From contig CABVRQ010000033.1 in assembly GCA_902500695.1 (NCBI GenBank), positions 1 to 44,211 of the forward strand: a stretch of DNA of 44,211 bases, written 5' to 3'. Made by a program: the position numbers and the translations under genes. The notes under the pieces are model-generated. The model had not been told where the DNA came from, ran no database searches, and worked only from the letters and a program-made list of their open reading frames with translations. Positions within the stretch are counted from its first letter, which is position 1, and the number at the start of each line of letters is the position of its first letter. Source of the DNA: an uncultured Nitrospira sp. Its GTDB lineage: Bacteria > Nitrospirota > Nitrospiria > Nitrospirales > UBA8639. Of the stretch, positions 42,662-44,211 are shown piece by piece.

Positions 42662-43108
42662 ATGAGCGTTTTCCGGAACCTTGGTTTCTGCATGTCCGTG
42701 CTCTGGCTTCTGAGTGGTCCGTCGCTTTCCTATCCGGCCCAATCGGATTTCGCGACGCATCAATCTGACCATGAGGAAGACGTACAGGTGGAAACCCTCG
42801 ACACCATCCATGTCCATGGGCTACGACTCAATAAAGATCAGCAAATTGGGCCGGTTCCTCAACTGACGCCCTGGCCGACGGTTCCGTCCACTTTAGATGG
42901 GCAGGTCCTAGATGATTGGCTCAAAGTTCGAATTTTGGTTAGTAAAAATTCCGAGGTGAACGTTGTGATCCTTCAACCTGCCACGCATCGAGAACTCACT
43001 CAATCCTCATTGGCAGCTCTCAAACAATGGACGTTCTTACCTCAAATGAATGGAGATGAACCAATCGATGGTGAAGTCTCACTCCGTATTCACTTCCGCT
43101 CTCAGTAA
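42662..43108 (+). CDS. TonB C-terminal-domain protein without the usual anchor and linker
   Basis: 148 residues from ATG 42662, four bases after the receptor stop. The C-terminal 60 residues match the TonB periplasmic domain: L-K-V-R-I-L-V-S-K-N-S-E-V-N-V-V, S-S-L-A-A-L-K-Q-W-T-F-L-P and a final S-L-R-I-H-F. Canonical TonB has an N-terminal helix that touches ExbB and a long Pro/Lys linker; here there is a signal-peptide-like start and a short linker. It may be a receptor-specific partner that works with another TonB system, since no exbB or exbD is present. Confidence 0.8.
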   Translation: MSVFRNLGFCMSVLWLLSGPSLSYPAQSDFATHQSDHEEDVQVETLDTIHVHGLRLNKDQQIGPVPQLTPWPTVPSTLDGQVLDDWLKVRILVSKNSEVNVVILQPATHRELTQSSLAALKQWTFLPQMNGDEPIDGEVSLRIHFRSQ

Positions 43109-43181
43109 ACCATTTCTGTTCCATATAAGTGCAGGACGAGTGGCAGACCAGTTTCCCCCAGAAGGTTAGAAGCCAATTTGC

Positions 43182-43493
43182 GGTGGTCCTGAAGCGCTGC
43201 TGTCTTTCAGGAAGTATATTGATTAATTTGATGTGTTGGTGGCGGATCAAGCCCTGCCTGGGATGATGGCCGAATTGCTGGCTCATCAAGTCAGGAGCAA
43301 ATGTCCAGGCTTCTCTGCCATTTTGTGGTTAGGGTTTAGTTCCACGATGAATAAATAAAAAGCCTTTGCGATGGCCCTCCGAGCGTATTTGTTCAAGCCG
43401 TTGTTTATGGGCAACATGGGACAGACGCTTCAAGTTGGATCGCCTCGCTCTTATCCTCTTCAAGCCACGTGTAGGTTTGTCTTCCTACTCTAA
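43182..43493 (+). pseudogene. Receiver-domain pseudogene (hybrid-kinase type) with two in-frame stops
   Basis: One frame reads G-P-E-A-L-L-S-F-R-K-Y-I-D, stop (43224), F-D-V-L-V-A-D-Q-A-L-P-G-M, later F-S-A-I-L-W-L-G-F-S, stop (43356), then A-M-A-L-R-A-Y-L-F-K-P-L-F-M-G-N-M-G-Q-T-L. These are the phospho-Asp strand (D-Q-x-M-P-G-M), the T-G-F-S strand and the K-P loop of receiver domains at C-termini of hybrid kinases, in correct order and in one frame. The second stop (TAA) falls where the family usually has Glu. The kinase part and the first acidic strand are gone, and no start is present. Confidence 0.7.
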
Positions 43494-43548
43494 GGAGTTG
43501 GGATGCAGTCCTAGCCAATCATCGAAGTGGTTTGACGATTGATTCAGA

Positions 43549-44004
43549 TTACTGGGCCAGAAAGCCTCTCTGAAAAAACAGGCCACGGTTAATATCTCCA
43601 ATGCTGATCATTCCCAGAAGCTTCCCATTTTCTGCAACCGGCATACGACGAAAATGTTTTCTTCCCATGAATGAGGCGGCTTCTAAAATGGGGGTATTGG
43701 GGGAAACGGTAAGAGGGTTTTTGCTCATAATTGATTCAATTTTTTTCCGAAGGATGTCCGGGTATCCCTCCTCCATTTCTGTGAAATCGCGGCTATGAAC
43801 ATTGTCATGTATATAATCCCCAAAATTGGGGAAGAGGGGGAGCATGACATCCCGAAGGGCAACGAGTCCGATCAAGTTTTGATGCTCGTCAATGACAGGC
43901 ACTGCTCCGCAATGGCGGCTGAGCATTTTAATGACGACCGATCGAACTGAATCTGTTGGGAACGCGGTTACAACTCCAGTGGACATGACTTCTTGAACTA
44001 ACAT
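43549..44004 (-). CDS. Two-CBS-domain protein
   Basis: 151 residues from ATG 44004, preceded by AAGGAGG at six bases; the frame extends 17 codons upstream without one. Two CBS repeats make up the protein: V-Q-E-V-M-S-T-G-V-V-T ... G-A-V-P-V-I-D and I-E-S-I-M-S-K-N-P-L-T-V-S ... R-M-P-V-A-E-N-G-K-L-L-G-M-I-S-I-G-D-I. Stand-alone CBS pairs bind adenosyl ligands such as AMP and regulate partner proteins; the partner is unknown. It sits beside the receiver pseudogene. Confidence 0.88.
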   Translation of the reverse strand: MLVQEVMSTGVVTAFPTDSVRSVVIKMLSRHCGAVPVIDEHQNLIGLVALRDVMLPLFPNFGDYIHDNVHSRDFTEMEEGYPDILRKKIESIMSKNPLTVSPNTPILEAASFMGRKHFRRMPVAENGKLLGMISIGDINRGLFFQRGFLAQ

Positions 44005-44211
44005 GGCATCCTCCTTCGGTGAACATGGTAGAGGGATATCCCTAGCCGAAACCACAGTTTCATGAGTGAATTTCTGTTCTCCTCCTGATGCATCCCGTCG
44101 TGAAGTCAGTTTTTTCTATATAAGTGCAATTTAAACAACAATATTGGGGGTGTTTTTTACTCTTGAATTTTACGTTGTTCTTTTCATTTTACGCAATGAC
44201 AAGGTCTGAAG
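44005..44211. other. Upstream region of the CBS gene to the window edge
   Basis: About 200 AT-rich bases. TATATA at 44117-44122 could be a -10 element for the CBS gene, but no -35 at proper distance was found. No other feature seen. Confidence 0.3.

Noticed and set aside
43329..43480. Basic minus-strand frame opposite the receiver pseudogene (contains H-K-Q-R-L-E-Q-I-R)
   Set aside because: It has no ATG start and lies opposite the clear receiver-domain relic, so it is a reverse-strand shadow.

Overview
The window is ordinary chromosome from a Gram-negative bacterium with roughly balanced base composition. TonB-dependent uptake, lipoprotein and Sec signal peptides, a full-length cobalamin-dependent methionine synthase, a cluster of cobalamin-type radical SAM enzymes and the general protein flavour fit Nitrospirota (a Nitrospira-like organism, possibly a lower-GC marine lineage). 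That assignment is an inference from protein style; there is no rRNA in the window to confirm it. No tRNA, rRNA, CRISPR array or intact mobile element was seen.

Layout. 0-1.5 kb: two plus-strand surface-type genes, an IPT/TIG-domain protein cut by the window edge and a seven-repeat YCF48-like propeller. 1.5-11.6 kb: one long minus-strand run, valS-nadC-birA-coaX-grpE-dnaK-dnaJ-rsmE, joining a tRNA synthetase, NAD, biotin and CoA cofactor genes, the DnaK chaperone machine and a 16S rRNA methyltransferase. 11.7-13.1 kb: a 36-residue basic protein, possible tiny ORFs and a HAD-like protein. 13.1-17.8 kb: a membrane histidine-kinase-like protein that has lost its catalytic residues, followed by an intact PAS/HisKA/receiver hybrid kinase and a clear intrinsic terminator. 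17.9-20.5 kb: a methyltransferase, a gene-poor stretch with a response-regulator stub, then mutY overlapping a MutT-like Nudix gene (8-oxoguanine defence). 20.5-25 kb: an apparent ISL3-type transposase relic and several small conserved or exported proteins, including a CADD/PqqC-like enzyme. 25.1-28.8 kb: metH.

30.2-36.1 kb: the most distinctive part, two tandem paralogous B12-binding radical SAM proteins with an unusual C-x4-C-x2-C cluster motif, a small J-domain-like protein on the opposite strand, a third canonical radical SAM protein with an unfamiliar C-terminal half, and a small lipoprotein. 36.2-39.4 kb: a PhzF-family protein and minus-strand genes for MoaB, a thioredoxin-like 2Fe-2S ferredoxin, a gamma-glutamylcyclotransferase-like protein and a retropepsin-like protease. 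39.7-43.1 kb: a three-gene outer-membrane uptake cassette (His/Cys-rich exported protein, TonB-dependent receptor, TonB C-terminal-domain protein) with a promoter, an operator-like palindrome and a folded leader. 43.2-44 kb: a receiver-domain pseudogene with two in-frame stops and a two-CBS-domain protein.

The leading candidate for an undescribed system is the radical SAM island at 30.2-36.1 kb. Secondary points are the pseudokinase/hybrid-kinase pair, three independent gene relics (two from signalling genes, one from a transposase) and the metal-type TonB cassette with a structured leader.
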